64,000 bases of DNA from NCBI RefSeq assembly GCF_016735515.1, contig NZ_JAERQZ010000001.1, positions 2,096,746 to 2,160,745 on the forward strand, in the 5' to 3' direction. The notes under the pieces were generated by a model, which made no database searches, was not told the origin of the DNA, and saw only the letters and a program-made list of their open reading frames with translations. Numbering within the stretch: the first letter of the stretch is position 1; each line of letters starts with the position of its first letter. This stretch comes from Piscinibacter sp. HJYY11. Its GTDB lineage: Bacteria; Pseudomonadota; Gammaproteobacteria; Burkholderiales; Burkholderiaceae_C. The position numbers were made by a program, and so were the translations under genes. Below, in pieces: positions 20,206 through 28,591 of the stretch.

Positions 20206-21138
20206 TCATGCCAGGGCCTCCGTTCTTTCAGCAATGCGCATCACGGCGGAGCGTGCGCGGGGGTTGGCGTTGACCTCCTCGTCGGAAGGTTTGACGCGCC
20301 CCAGGGACTTGAGCCGCATCGCCTTCGGCGCCGCGAAAGGCGCACGGCGGTCGTAGACCTCCTTGCTCTCTTTCGCGATGAAGGTCTTGACGATGCGGTC
20401 TTCGAGCGAGTGGAAGCTGATGACCACCAGCCGCCCGCCGGGCAGCAGCAGGTCGACCGCCACGTTCAGAGCTTGTTCGAGCTCCTCAAGCTCGGCGTTG
20501 ACGAAAATCCGAAGAGCTTGAAATGTGCGCGTTGCAGGGTTCTGGCCCGGCTCGCGGGTCTTGACCGCGCCAGCCACGACGTCGGCAAGTTCCCGTGTGG
20601 TTCGAACAGGATTCCCGCCTTCGCGCCGAGCAACAAGCGCCTTTGCAACCTGTAGAGCAAACCGTTCTTCCCCATAGTTCTTGATCACCTCCGTAATCAG
20701 GCGCTCGTCGGCGCGGGCCAGGAAATCCGCGGCGCTCTCACCCCGCGACGTGTCCATGCGCATGTCCAGCGGGCCGTCGTGGCGGAAGCTGAACCCGCGA
20801 TCCGGGTCGTCGATCTGCGGGGAAGACACACCCAGATCGAGCAGGAGCCCATTGACCTTGGAGATGCCCTGCGCGGCCAAGGCGTCGGCCATGTGCGCAA
20901 AGCTCGTGTGATGGATGGAAAAACGCGGGTCATCGACCCGCGTTGCTCCTGAAGTGGCAGCGGCAACGGCTTGCAGGTCCCTGTCGATGGCGACGACCCT
21001 CCCCTTGTCGGAGAGCCGCGACAGCAGCAGCCGCGAATGGCCGCCGCGGCCGAAGGTGCCGTCGAGGTAGGTCCCGTCGACGCTCGTCACAAGCGAATCG
21101 ACCGCCTCATGGAGGAGCACGGTGGTGTGTTCGAACAT
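20206..21138 (-). CDS. rsmH: 16S rRNA (cytosine1402-N4)-methyltransferase
   Basis: RsmH (MraW) methylates N4 of C1402 in the ribosomal decoding centre using S-adenosylmethionine. The 310-residue product begins [17 protein letters not shown] and includes the SAM-site segment [16 protein letters not shown], the signature [21 protein letters not shown] and [14 protein letters not shown]. It is the second gene of the dcw cluster, 11 bases after mraZ. Confidence 0.97.
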   Translation of the reverse strand: MFEHTTVLLHEAVDSLVTSVDGTYLDGTFGRGGHSRLLLSRLSDKGRVVAIDRDLQAVAAATSGATRVDDPRFSIHHTSFAHMADALAAQGISKVNGLLLDLGVSSPQIDDPDRGFSFRHDGPLDMRMDTSRGESAADFLARADERLITEVIKNYGEERFALQVAKALVARREGGNPVRTTRELADVVAGAVKTREPGQNPATRTFQALRIFVNAELEELEQALNVAVDLLLPGGRLVVISFHSLEDRIVKTFIAKESKEVYDRRAPFAAPKAMRLKSLGRVKPSDEEVNANPRARSAVMRIAERTEALA

Positions 21139-21149
21139 GACCGGCTCGC

Positions 21150-21578
21150 TCAGAAGCTGAAGCTCTTCAGCGAATCAGGCATCGGCGACTGCATCACCTC
21201 GGCCTCGTGCTCGGCATAGCGGGCGGTGTCCCACAGCTCGAAGTGGCTGCCCATTCCGAGCAGCATCACGTCGCGCGTCAGACCGGCGGCGGCGCGCAAC
21301 TCAGGCGCGATGAGCACCCGCGACGAGCCATCGATTTCCACGTCCATCGCATTGCCGAGGTAGACGCGCTTCCAGCCAGCAGCCTCCATCGGCAGGGCGG
21401 CCAGCTTGTCGCGAAACACCTCCCACGTGGGCCGGGGGAACACGAGCAAGCCCCCATGGGGGTTCTTGGTGATGGTGAGCTGGTTGACACCCATCGCGGA
21501 CAGGACCTCGCGATGACGCGACGGCATGGCGATACGCCCTTTGCCGTCCAGCGTCAGCGCTGCTGGACCCTGGAACAC
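21150..21578 (-). CDS. mraZ: Transcriptional regulator MraZ
   Basis: MraZ is an AbrB-like DNA-binding protein that represses its own dcw operon. The 142-residue product has two SpoVT/AbrB-type halves with the signatures [14 protein letters not shown] and [18 protein letters not shown] start at 21578 (reading [15 protein letters not shown]) is preferred because MraZ proteins conserve FQG at residues 2-4. The in-frame ATG at 21620 would add 14 hydrophobic residues and would run through the probable MraZ binding boxes and the -10 region. Confidence 0.94.
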   Translation of the reverse strand: MFQGPAALTLDGKGRIAMPSRHREVLSAMGVNQLTITKNPHGGLLVFPRPTWEVFRDKLAALPMEAAGWKRVYLGNAMDVEIDGSSRVLIAPELRAAAGLTRDVMLLGMGSHFELWDTARYAEHEAEVMQSPMPDSLKSFSF

Positions 21579-21580
21579 AA

Positions 21581-21620
21581 TGTTTGCCACAAAAACCCAC
21601 TGAAGTGCACTTATCTGCAC
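21581..21620 (-). promoter_or_regulatory. Four 10-bp-spaced GTG direct repeats: probable MraZ boxes
   Basis: On the mraZ coding strand the 40 bases before the start read GTGCAGATAA, GTGCACTTCA, GTGGGTTTTT, GTGGCAAACA: four GTG(C/G) units at exact 10-base intervals. MraZ is known to bind arrays of short TGGG- or GTG-type direct repeats spaced by about one helical turn upstream of its own gene. The array touches the predicted -10 box, fitting autorepression. Confidence 0.7.
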
Positions 21621-21648
21621 TGTAGCTCATCAGAAGAGCCAGGGTCAA
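21619..21648 (-). promoter_or_regulatory. Candidate sigma-70 promoter of the dcw cluster
   Basis: On the minus strand TTGACC (plus 21643-21648) and TACAGT (plus 21619-21624) are separated by 18 bases, a plausible -35/-10 pair upstream of mraZ. The predicted transcription start falls inside the GTG repeat array. This is based on consensus likeness only. Confidence 0.5.
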
Positions 21649-21881
21649 CGGGACTTTCAAAGAAAAATCAATGGAATCAAGGACTTAGCGGAGGAACTTG
21701 AAAGGATGAAACTGCGTGAAAAATTGCTTAAGAAATAAGGACTTGCGGAAGGCAGTGAAAGCGATGCCTGAGCTTCCAGGCGGGCGGGCCAGGGTTAGCG
21801 AGCAGCTGCAGCGGCGATCCGGCGCCGGGACGCCGGCATGCCAAACTGGCTCGCTGTCGCATTGAGGAAAGAACGCGGGTC

Positions 21882-22787
21882 GTGAAGCTCAAGCACATCG
21901 AGATCTTCAACGCCATCATGCTGAGCGGCTCCTTGAGTGGTGCCGCCCGCCTGTTGCATGTCACCCAGCCCGCCATCACCCAGACCTTGCAGCATGCCGA
22001 GATGCAGCTGGGCTACGCGCTGTTCACCCGCCAGCGCAACCGCCTGATCCCGACCGCCGAAGCCCAGGCGCTGTATCCCGAGGTGATCAAGCTGGTGTCG
22101 CAGCTGGAGTCCGTGCGCCGGCTGGCGAAGGCTTTGCAAGCCGGCGTCCAGGCCGAACTTCGACTGCTGGTCGTTCCGTCTCTGGCGGTCCGCGCGCTGC
22201 CCGACGCGCTGAAGCGCTTCCAGCGCCGCTATCCGGCACTGAATGTGTCGATCCGAACGCTGCATTCCAACGAGATCACGGAGTCGATCGCCCTTCGGGA
22301 GGGCGACGTCGGCATCGTGTACGGAACGGCGCAACACCCGTCGGTACAGACCGTGCCGATCGCCACCGGGCGCCTGGTGTGCGTGTCGGAAGCGCCGAAG
22401 GCTGCGGCCCATCGTCCGACCGCCAGCACGCGCCGCAGCACGGTCGACCTGGCCGAAGTGATGCGCTCGGGCTGCATCCGCATCAACGAACGGGACCCCA
22501 TCGGGGCCATGCTCGCCGAGCTTTGCGCACGGCAAGGCATCGCGTCGAGCGACGGCATCACCGTGCAAACGCACCACATCGCGATGGTGTTCGCCGAACA
22601 GGGCTTCGGCCCGGCGATCGTCGACTCGTTCACCGCTTCGGCCACCACCAGCGAGACGCTGGAAGTGCGCACGGTCCTGCCCGAAGTGCCGGTGGGCGTT
22701 CAGGCCCTGATCCCGCTGGGCGCTCGATCGTCGAAGCCGGCCACCGATTTCATCGAGGCCTTCCGGAGCGTGGTGAACGCGGCCTGA
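21882..22787 (+). CDS. LysR-family transcriptional regulator
   Basis: The 301-residue product has an N-terminal winged helix-turn-helix (KHIEIFNAIMLSGSLSGAAR, then LLHVTQPAITQTLQ) and a periplasmic-binding-protein-like effector domain, the normal LysR layout. A GTG start at 21882 begins the conserved helix directly. It is convergent with the racemase/binding-protein pair (3 bases between stops) and likely controls it. A LysR-type T-N11-A dyad lies upstream of that pair at 24577-24593. By context the effector may be an acidic amino acid or related metabolite. Confidence 0.9.
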   Translation: MKLKHIEIFNAIMLSGSLSGAARLLHVTQPAITQTLQHAEMQLGYALFTRQRNRLIPTAEAQALYPEVIKLVSQLESVRRLAKALQAGVQAELRLLVVPSLAVRALPDALKRFQRRYPALNVSIRTLHSNEITESIALREGDVGIVYGTAQHPSVQTVPIATGRLVCVSEAPKAAAHRPTASTRRSTVDLAEVMRSGCIRINERDPIGAMLAELCARQGIASSDGITVQTHHIAMVFAEQGFGPAIVDSFTASATTSETLEVRTVLPEVPVGVQALIPLGARSSKPATDFIEAFRSVVNAA

Positions 22788-22790
22788 CGC

Positions 22791-23573
22791 TCAGGCTGCG
22801 GTACCCGGGGCGTGACGACGCTGCGCCAACGACCACGCCACGGCGCGCCGCGCCAGCACGGCGGTGGCATCGATCAGCGGGAGCGGCGAATCGGCCGGCC
22901 GCAGCACGACCGGGATTTCGGTGCAGCCGAGAACGATGGCCGCGGCCCCTCGCCGTTCGAGCGCCGACACGGCCTTGAGCAGGAGGGCGGCGCCGTCGTG
23001 CAGCTGGCCGGCCTTGACGGCCGCCACGCCCGGCATCACCCAGTCGAGCATCTCGCCAGCCGTGGGCAGCAACCAGTGCACGCCGCGCGCGGCGCCCGCC
23101 TGGCGATTGACGTAGAGCCCCGAGGCCAGCGTCGCATCGGTCGCAAGGAGCCCGATGCGGGCCGCCGGTCCCGCCTGGGCCGCCGCGTCTTCGATCGCCG
23201 AATCGACGATGTGCAGCATCGGCAGGCCCACGGCATCGTGGATCTCGTCGTACCACAGGTGCGCGGTGTTGCACGGCACGACCAGCAGCCCCGCGCCGGC
23301 GGCCACGAGCCGTCGCGCGCTGGAGACCATGGCCGCAAGAGGTGATGCCCCCTCGCCGCGAAACGCGAGCGTCCTGTCGGGCACCTGGGGGATCGAGCTC
23401 ACGACGACCGGCACGTGGTCCTGGTCGGCCACGGCAGGCGTGGCGTCGAGCATCTTGCGCAGGAAGTCGACGGTGGCGAGCGGCCCCATGCCACCCAGGA
23501 CCCCCACCAGCCCCACGGTCTCGGCATCGGCAGGCAACGGGGCCTCTCCGACGCAGGCCTCTTGCAGTTGCAT
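22791..23573 (-). CDS. Aspartate/glutamate racemase family protein
   Basis: The 260-residue product belongs to the cofactor-independent Asp/Glu racemase superfamily. It has LVGVLGGMGPLATVDFL at the N-terminus and both catalytic cysteine motifs: VPCNTAH (first half) and VLGCTEIPVVL (second half). Such enzymes interconvert L and D forms of aspartate or glutamate. It starts 14 bases after a periplasmic amino-acid binding protein, forming a two-gene unit. Amino-acid-racemase homologues acting on other substrates exist, so specificity is inferred from context only. Confidence 0.9.
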   Translation of the reverse strand: MQLQEACVGEAPLPADAETVGLVGVLGGMGPLATVDFLRKMLDATPAVADQDHVPVVVSSIPQVPDRTLAFRGEGASPLAAMVSSARRLVAAGAGLLVVPCNTAHLWYDEIHDAVGLPMLHIVDSAIEDAAAQAGPAARIGLLATDATLASGLYVNRQAGAARGVHWLLPTAGEMLDWVMPGVAAVKAGQLHDGAALLLKAVSALERRGAAAIVLGCTEIPVVLRPADSPLPLIDATAVLARRAVAWSLAQRRHAPGTAA

Positions 23574-23587
23574 GTCGCGTGCAGCGC

Positions 23588-24481
23588 TCAAGTGGCAGGT
23601 TTGTCGGAGAGCAGCTTCAGGTTGTCGCGCAACTCCGGGCTCATCGGCGCGTTGAGGTTGATGCCGCGCGGCGGGATGGGCGACTGGAACCACTTCCTGT
23701 ACAGCACCTCGAACTCGCCGCTCTGCGCGAGCGTGGCGATGGTGTCGTCGACGAGCTTCTTGAATTTCGCGTCGCCCTTGCGGAGCATGACGGCGTAGGG
23801 CTCGACCTGCAGGGGCTCGCCCACGACCGCCAGCTCGGCGGGGTTCTGCGAGCTGGCCCTCAGGCCATACAGCAGGATGTCGTCCATGCCGAAGGCCTCG
23901 ACCCTGCCCTGCTGCAGCATCAGTGCGGCCTCGGCGTGGTCCTTGGCACCGAGCAGCTCGAAGCCGAGTTGTCGCTCCGCGTTGACCTTGCGCATCACCT
24001 GGAAGTTGGTCGTGCCGGTGGTGGCGACCACCTTCTTGTCCTTCAGGTCGGCAACCGACCTGACGGGCGAGCCCGCCTTCACCAGCAGGCGCGTGCCGGT
24101 GTAGAAGTAGTTGATGCTGAAGGCCACCTGCTTCGCCCGCTCGCTGTTGTTGGTGGTCGAGCCACACTCGATGTCGATCGTGCCGTTCTGAATCAGCGGG
24201 ATGCGGTTCTGCGAGGTCACGGCCTGCGTCGTCACCTTGAGATCGGGGCGGCCCGTTTCCTTGCGCACGCGGTCCACGATCCTGCTGCAGATCTCCCAGC
24301 CGAACCCGGTCGGCTGTGCATCTGCGCCCAGGTAGGAGAACGGGATGGACGATTCCCGGTACCCGACGGCGATGGCGCCACTGCTCTTGATCTTGTCCAG
24401 TGTCGATTCGGCCTGGGCCGCGGCCAGCAAGGGCAAGCCGGCCATCCAGGCGCAAAGCGCGAGCGTCTGCAAATGCTTCAT
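23588..24481 (-). CDS. Periplasmic amino-acid (glutamate/aspartate-type) binding protein
   Basis: The 297-residue product starts with a signal peptide (MKHLQTLALCAWMAGLPLLA, cleavage after AQA). It continues with a solute-binding fold of the polar amino acid ABC family, with segments such as SGAIAVGYRESSIPFSYLG, TIDIECGSTTNNSERAK and the C-terminal EVLYRKWFQSPIPPRG typical of GltI-like proteins. ATG 24481 is supported by a GGAAGG ribosome site. No permease or ATPase genes lie nearby, so it is an orphan receptor that must borrow a transporter or act in sensing. Confidence 0.9.
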   Translation of the reverse strand: MKHLQTLALCAWMAGLPLLAAAQAESTLDKIKSSGAIAVGYRESSIPFSYLGADAQPTGFGWEICSRIVDRVRKETGRPDLKVTTQAVTSQNRIPLIQNGTIDIECGSTTNNSERAKQVAFSINYFYTGTRLLVKAGSPVRSVADLKDKKVVATTGTTNFQVMRKVNAERQLGFELLGAKDHAEAALMLQQGRVEAFGMDDILLYGLRASSQNPAELAVVGEPLQVEPYAVMLRKGDAKFKKLVDDTIATLAQSGEFEVLYRKWFQSPIPPRGINLNAPMSPELRDNLKLLSDKPAT

Positions 24482-24576
24482 GGAACCTTCCTTCGCTGAA
24501 GAGAGAGTGATCTGTAGGCGATGGAAAATTCTGTCGCGCCCGCACGGCGCTGTCACATTGCAATTGCTCGGTGGAC

Positions 24577-24593
24577 CATTAGAAAACCTAATG
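24577..24593. promoter_or_regulatory. Perfect dyad with LysR-type T-N11-A core
   Basis: CATTAG-AAAAC-CTAATG is a perfect inverted repeat about 100 bases upstream of the binding-protein gene. Its core TTAGAAAACCTAA fits the T-N11-A pattern bound by LysR regulators. It is unusually AT-rich for this window. The nearest LysR gene is at 21882, beyond the two presumed target genes. Confidence 0.55.
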
Positions 24594-24640
24594 CCTCCGT
24601 CCGGTGGCGAGGTCGGGCTCCGGCCGTCGCCGTGCCCTCC

Positions 24641-25930
24641 TCACAGCACCTCGTTGAACACGTGCAGCACGTTGTCGCGGCACTTCGGCCACAGGCCGCG
24701 CTGCGACCAGCGTTCGGCATCGAGCTCCACGCACTGGCGGGCGTCGCGCTCGAAGACTGCCTCCAGCTGGCGGGCCAGCACTTCGTCGCAGAGGCTCAGC
24801 GTGATCTCGTCGTTGGTCTCCAGCGAGCGGTCGTCGAAGTTGCTGGAGCCGATGGCGCACCAGTGGCCGTCCACGGTCATCACCTTCTGGTGCAGCAGGC
24901 AGGTCTGGTACTCGAAGATGCGCACGCCGCCCTCGAGCAGCTTGTGGAAGTTGCGGTGCGCCGCGTGCTGCACGATCGGCATGTCGCTCGCGTCGGTGGA
25001 CGGCACCATCACCCGCACGTCCACCCCGCGCGCGGCAGCCTTGCACAAGGCCTCGATGGCCTCGTCGTCGGGCAGGAAGTACGGGTTCTGGATGCGGATG
25101 CGCCGCTTGGCGACACACACCGCGAGGTGGTGCACGATCTTCACCGCCGGCGGCGAGCCCTCGGCCTTCACGCTCGCCACGTGCGCGGCCACCTCGCCGC
25201 AGCGCTCGAGCGGCGGGAAATAGGCATCGCCGAGAAAGAGCTCGCCGGTGTCTTCGACCCAGTTCTCGCTGAACGCCGCCTGCACCCCATGCACCGCAGG
25301 GCCACGCAGGCGCACCGCGAGGTCGCGCACGTGCTCGCGGTTCTCGGCATTGCCGAGCCAGCTGTCGACGATGCAGTGGCCACCGACGAGCGCCACGCGC
25401 CCGTCGATCACCACGAGCTTGCGGTGGTCGCGGTCGTTGACCACGCCGATGTGCCGCAGCTTGGTCGGGTGGTGCAGGACGAGCCGGCAGCCGGCCTCGC
25501 GCAGCCGGCGCTTCGCGTCCTTCCCCATCTTCTTGCCGCCGTTGCCGTCGACCATCACGCGGACCTCGACGCCCGCGCGCCGCCGCTCGACCAGCGCCTC
25601 GACGAGCCGCGCGCCGAGCCGGCCCTCCTTCCACAGGAAGGTCTCGAAGTGCACCGACGCACGCGCCCGCGCGATCTCGTCGAACATCATCTCGAAGAAG
25701 GCACCGTTCTCGAAGAGCTCGACCGAGTTGCCTTCGTACACCGTGCCCTGGCTCAGGCCCGCAAGTGAAGGCAGCAGCTCCGAGACCGGGCTGTCGCAAT
25801 CCACCGAGAGACTCGGGTCGCGGTGGCTGCGGATGGACCAGATCACGAGGCCCAGCACCAGGGGCAGCAACATCAGCCCGAGCAGCGCGATCACCGGCAA
25901 CGACACCGGCGTGGTGATGGCATCGATCAC
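24641..25930 (-). CDS. Phospholipase D-family (cardiolipin synthase-like) membrane protein
   Basis: The 429-residue product starts with a membrane helix (about residues 12-33, VIALLGLMLLPLVLGLVIWS), followed by two HKD catalytic motifs: HRKLVVID (in NDRDHRKLVVIDG) and HQKVMTVD (in CLLHQKVMTVDG). This layout matches cardiolipin synthases, which condense phosphatidylglycerol or related lipids, though other phosphatidyltransferases are possible. A GTG start at 25930 is used and no closer ATG keeps the membrane helix. It lies 135 bases beyond the methyltransferase and may be separately transcribed. Confidence 0.88.
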   Translation of the reverse strand: MIDAITTPVSLPVIALLGLMLLPLVLGLVIWSIRSHRDPSLSVDCDSPVSELLPSLAGLSQGTVYEGNSVELFENGAFFEMMFDEIARARASVHFETFLWKEGRLGARLVEALVERRRAGVEVRVMVDGNGGKKMGKDAKRRLREAGCRLVLHHPTKLRHIGVVNDRDHRKLVVIDGRVALVGGHCIVDSWLGNAENREHVRDLAVRLRGPAVHGVQAAFSENWVEDTGELFLGDAYFPPLERCGEVAAHVASVKAEGSPPAVKIVHHLAVCVAKRRIRIQNPYFLPDDEAIEALCKAAARGVDVRVMVPSTDASDMPIVQHAAHRNFHKLLEGGVRIFEYQTCLLHQKVMTVDGHWCAIGSSNFDDRSLETNDEITLSLCDEVLARQLEAVFERDARQCVELDAERWSQRGLWPKCRDNVLHVFNEVL

Positions 25931-26065
25931 GGCGCTGCACTCCCGAAGTGATGGAGCGCACAGGCTAGAAAAGGTGCAGAGCGGCGTCTGTAGGAAGCGG
26001 GCGGGCCCGCGTGTCGGACGCCCGACAGAACCGGCTCGCCTGGCCGACCCGCCGCTCCCAGCGCC

Positions 26066-27133
26066 TCAGCGCCGCACCTCGAAGATCAGGTTGAACGGCG
26101 TCTGCGCCGCCTGCCGGAAATGCGAGAAGCCGGCCTTGCGGAACACGTCGGCCAGGCGCTTCGGTCCGGCCTGCGCGCCCAGCACCAGCTTGCCGCCTTC
26201 GGAGACGGCGTGTGCGCAGCAGATGACGGATGAGGCGGCGTAGTAGAGCTGGCCAACCGTGTGGAGGTTGTCTTCCACCTTGTCGGCCGCATACGGCTCC
26301 ACCAGCAGCACCGTGCCGCCCGGCGCCAGCACCTCGGCCGCGTGGCGCGCGGCGGCGACCGGGTCGCCCAGGTCGTGCAGCACGTCGAAGAAGCAGATGA
26401 GGCCGTAGCCGCGGTCGGGGTAGTCGGTGGCGCGGGCGATGGCGAACTGGGCGCGCTCGGACACGCCGGCCTCGGCGGCGAGGCGCTGCGCCTCGGCCAC
26501 CGACGCGGGGTGCGTGTCGAAGCCATGGAAGCGCGAGTTTGGAAACGCCTTCGCCATCAGCAGCGTCGAGTGGCCGTGGCCGCAGCCGACGTCGGCGACG
26601 GCGATGCCGTCGTCGAGCTGCGCCACCACGCCGTCGAGGGCGGGCAGCCACTGCGGCACGAGGGCCGCGCGGTAGCCGTTGCGGTAGAAGGCCGCCACGC
26701 CGCAGGCCATGCGCGGGTCGTGCTCGCCCCAAGCCACGCCGCGGCCGCTGCGGAAGGCATCGAGCGCCTTCGGCTCGTCGAACCACATCGCGGCCGGCAC
26801 GTTCCACGCCGGCGGCACGTAGACCGGGCTCTCCTCGTCGGCCAGCACCAGTGCGTGCTCGGGTGGCAGCTCGTAGGTGTCGCTGCGCGCGTGGTAGGCG
26901 AGGTAGCCGCCGGCCGCCTGTGCGTTGAGCCACTCGCGCACGTAGCGCTCGGCGCAGCCGGCGCGCTGCGCCACCTCTTTCGCGCTCAGCGGGCCGGCAC
27001 CGGCCATCGCCTTGTAGAGCCCGAGCTTGGCGCCCAGGCTCACCATCACGCCGGTGTAGCCGGTGCTGAGGTCGCCGACCGCACGGGCCACGAAGGCATC
27101 CAGCTTGGCGTTGTCGATCACGGGGGTGTCCAT
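26066..27133 (-). CDS. SAM-dependent methyltransferase with N-terminal winged helix
   Basis: The 355-residue product has a winged-helix dimerisation region (LGLYKAMAGAGPLSAKEVAQ) and then a class I methyltransferase fold. The SAM-binding loop is VADVGCGHGHSTLLMAKAFP (about residues 180-200), and motif II/III is GLICFFDVLHDLGDPV. It resembles Rv2258c-like methyltransferases, whose substrates are mostly unknown. ATG 27133 is preceded by GGGAG. It starts 14 bases after the haloperoxidase-like gene, so both are probably one operon. Confidence 0.85.
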   Translation of the reverse strand: MDTPVIDNAKLDAFVARAVGDLSTGYTGVMVSLGAKLGLYKAMAGAGPLSAKEVAQRAGCAERYVREWLNAQAAGGYLAYHARSDTYELPPEHALVLADEESPVYVPPAWNVPAAMWFDEPKALDAFRSGRGVAWGEHDPRMACGVAAFYRNGYRAALVPQWLPALDGVVAQLDDGIAVADVGCGHGHSTLLMAKAFPNSRFHGFDTHPASVAEAQRLAAEAGVSERAQFAIARATDYPDRGYGLICFFDVLHDLGDPVAAARHAAEVLAPGGTVLLVEPYAADKVEDNLHTVGQLYYAASSVICCAHAVSEGGKLVLGAQAGPKRLADVFRKAGFSHFRQAAQTPFNLIFEVRR

Positions 27134-27147
27134 GCTCGTGCTCCCGC

Positions 27148-28443
27148 TCAACGAACGCGCGGCAGGGCTTCGGCGACGGCCTGGCCGATGCTGCGGCCCT
27201 GGCGGCGGCCTTCCTTGATGGCATACGGGAAGTGGATGCCGGCGTAGAGGCGGGACAGCCCGTTCTCATGCGCCGCCTGCGAGAAGCCGCGGTACTGGCG
27301 CGTCACGTTCGGCAGCGTGAGGCTGGTCAGGCTGTAGCGCTGCTTGTCGCCGAAGAGCTCGATCAGCACCTCCGCGGCCGACCAGCCGAGCACCGTGTGC
27401 GTCGACGGGTAGTCGGGCACGGGCGGGGTCACGAGCAGCGGCTGCCAGCTCGCATCGGGCTGCGTGTCGGGGTTGCCATCGGTCGCAGCGGCGTGGATCG
27501 CGGTCACCGGCCGCCAGAAGCGGTGCTCGTACTTCTCGCCGAAGCCGGCGATGAAGCCATCGGCCATCGCGAAGTGCAGAAGCGTGAAGGCGCGCGCCGC
27601 GTCCCAGGCGTCGATGCGGCGCTCGCGCATCACGTTGTTGGCAATGCGGTTCCAGCCGAGCGGCGAATCCTCGTACCAGAACTTCGCGATCTCGGTCTGC
27701 TCGGCCGTGCGGGTGCGGCTGTTCACGTCGCCGATCTCGCGCACGGTGGCCAGGTCCTTGGCGTAGCGGTCGCTCGTGAGGGGCAGCGGGCCTTCGAGCG
27801 CGTGGTCCGAAAGCTGGATGACGAAGGGCGTGACATGGCCCCAGCCGGGCGCGCCGGCGAAGTCGAAGGGCGGGGTGAACTGGTACTCGCCGGCACCGGG
27901 GCGAGGCACGTAGGGAATGAAGGCGCCATCGGCCCCGTCGTTCTGTCGACGGTTCATCGTGGCCCAGGCGGCGGCCTGGCCCAGCGCGATGCCGGCGGTC
28001 TTGGTCCCACCGTCGGGCAGTGCCTTGAGCGCCTGCCCATAGGCGGTTTCCACCAGCGCCGCCTGCTCGGGCAGCAGGCGCACCAGCACCTCGCGCGAAG
28101 CGGCCGCCACGGCGGCTTCCGGCATCGCCTTGGGCGACTTCGGCAAGCCCGGCGTGTACGACTCATAGCGCCGGTCGATCGCGTTCAGCGCGTCGTGCAT
28201 CGACGCATGCAGGATCGCCAGCGTGCGCGACTGCGACATCGGGTTGGTGCCCTGGCTGGGCGTGAACGCCGCTTCGGCGACCGAGTTCCACTGCACCACC
28301 ACGTTGACCGGTGCCGGCGGCTGCGGCGTGCGGGCTTCGGCGGGACGGGGGTTGGCGGTGAGCGACGCGGCGGCGCCGACGAGCGCGGCCATGCTGATCA
28401 GCTTCAGGCCGAACGAGCGGCGCTCAGAGTCGAAATGCTTCAT
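27148..28443 (-). CDS. Exported vanadium-dependent haloperoxidase / PAP2-like protein
   Basis: The 431-residue product begins MKHFDSERRSFGLKLISM, an RR signal resembling Tat export, with cleavage probably near PAEA. The helical core carries the vanadate/phosphate pocket of the haloperoxidase-PAP2 superfamily: FWYEDSPLGWNRIAN, PDYPSTHTVLGWSA and RLYAGIHFPYAIKEGRRQG, the last containing the candidate catalytic His. Family members oxidise halides with peroxide or hydrolyse phosphate esters, and sequence alone does not decide between them. A ribosome site AAGGAAG precedes ATG 28443. It is divergent from the GlxA-type regulator. Confidence 0.84.
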   Translation of the reverse strand: MKHFDSERRSFGLKLISMAALVGAAASLTANPRPAEARTPQPPAPVNVVVQWNSVAEAAFTPSQGTNPMSQSRTLAILHASMHDALNAIDRRYESYTPGLPKSPKAMPEAAVAAASREVLVRLLPEQAALVETAYGQALKALPDGGTKTAGIALGQAAAWATMNRRQNDGADGAFIPYVPRPGAGEYQFTPPFDFAGAPGWGHVTPFVIQLSDHALEGPLPLTSDRYAKDLATVREIGDVNSRTRTAEQTEIAKFWYEDSPLGWNRIANNVMRERRIDAWDAARAFTLLHFAMADGFIAGFGEKYEHRFWRPVTAIHAAATDGNPDTQPDASWQPLLVTPPVPDYPSTHTVLGWSAAEVLIELFGDKQRYSLTSLTLPNVTRQYRGFSQAAHENGLSRLYAGIHFPYAIKEGRRQGRSIGQAVAEALPRVR

Positions 28444-28591
28444 GACGGGTCTTCCTTGCAAGCTCACATGCGGAGCAGTTGATGAGGGTTCCCATCGTCT
28501 TGGCAGGCCGCTTTTGGCGGCAGTGCCGACCTCGCCCGAAAACGGTTCGTTTGTGCCACCGGGCACCAGCACGTCATGCGTCTGAGCGAAG

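Noticed and set aside
22791..24563. 590-codon frame joining binding-protein region and racemase
   Set aside because: Only the last 260 codons match the racemase; the remainder overlaps the binding-protein gene in another frame.
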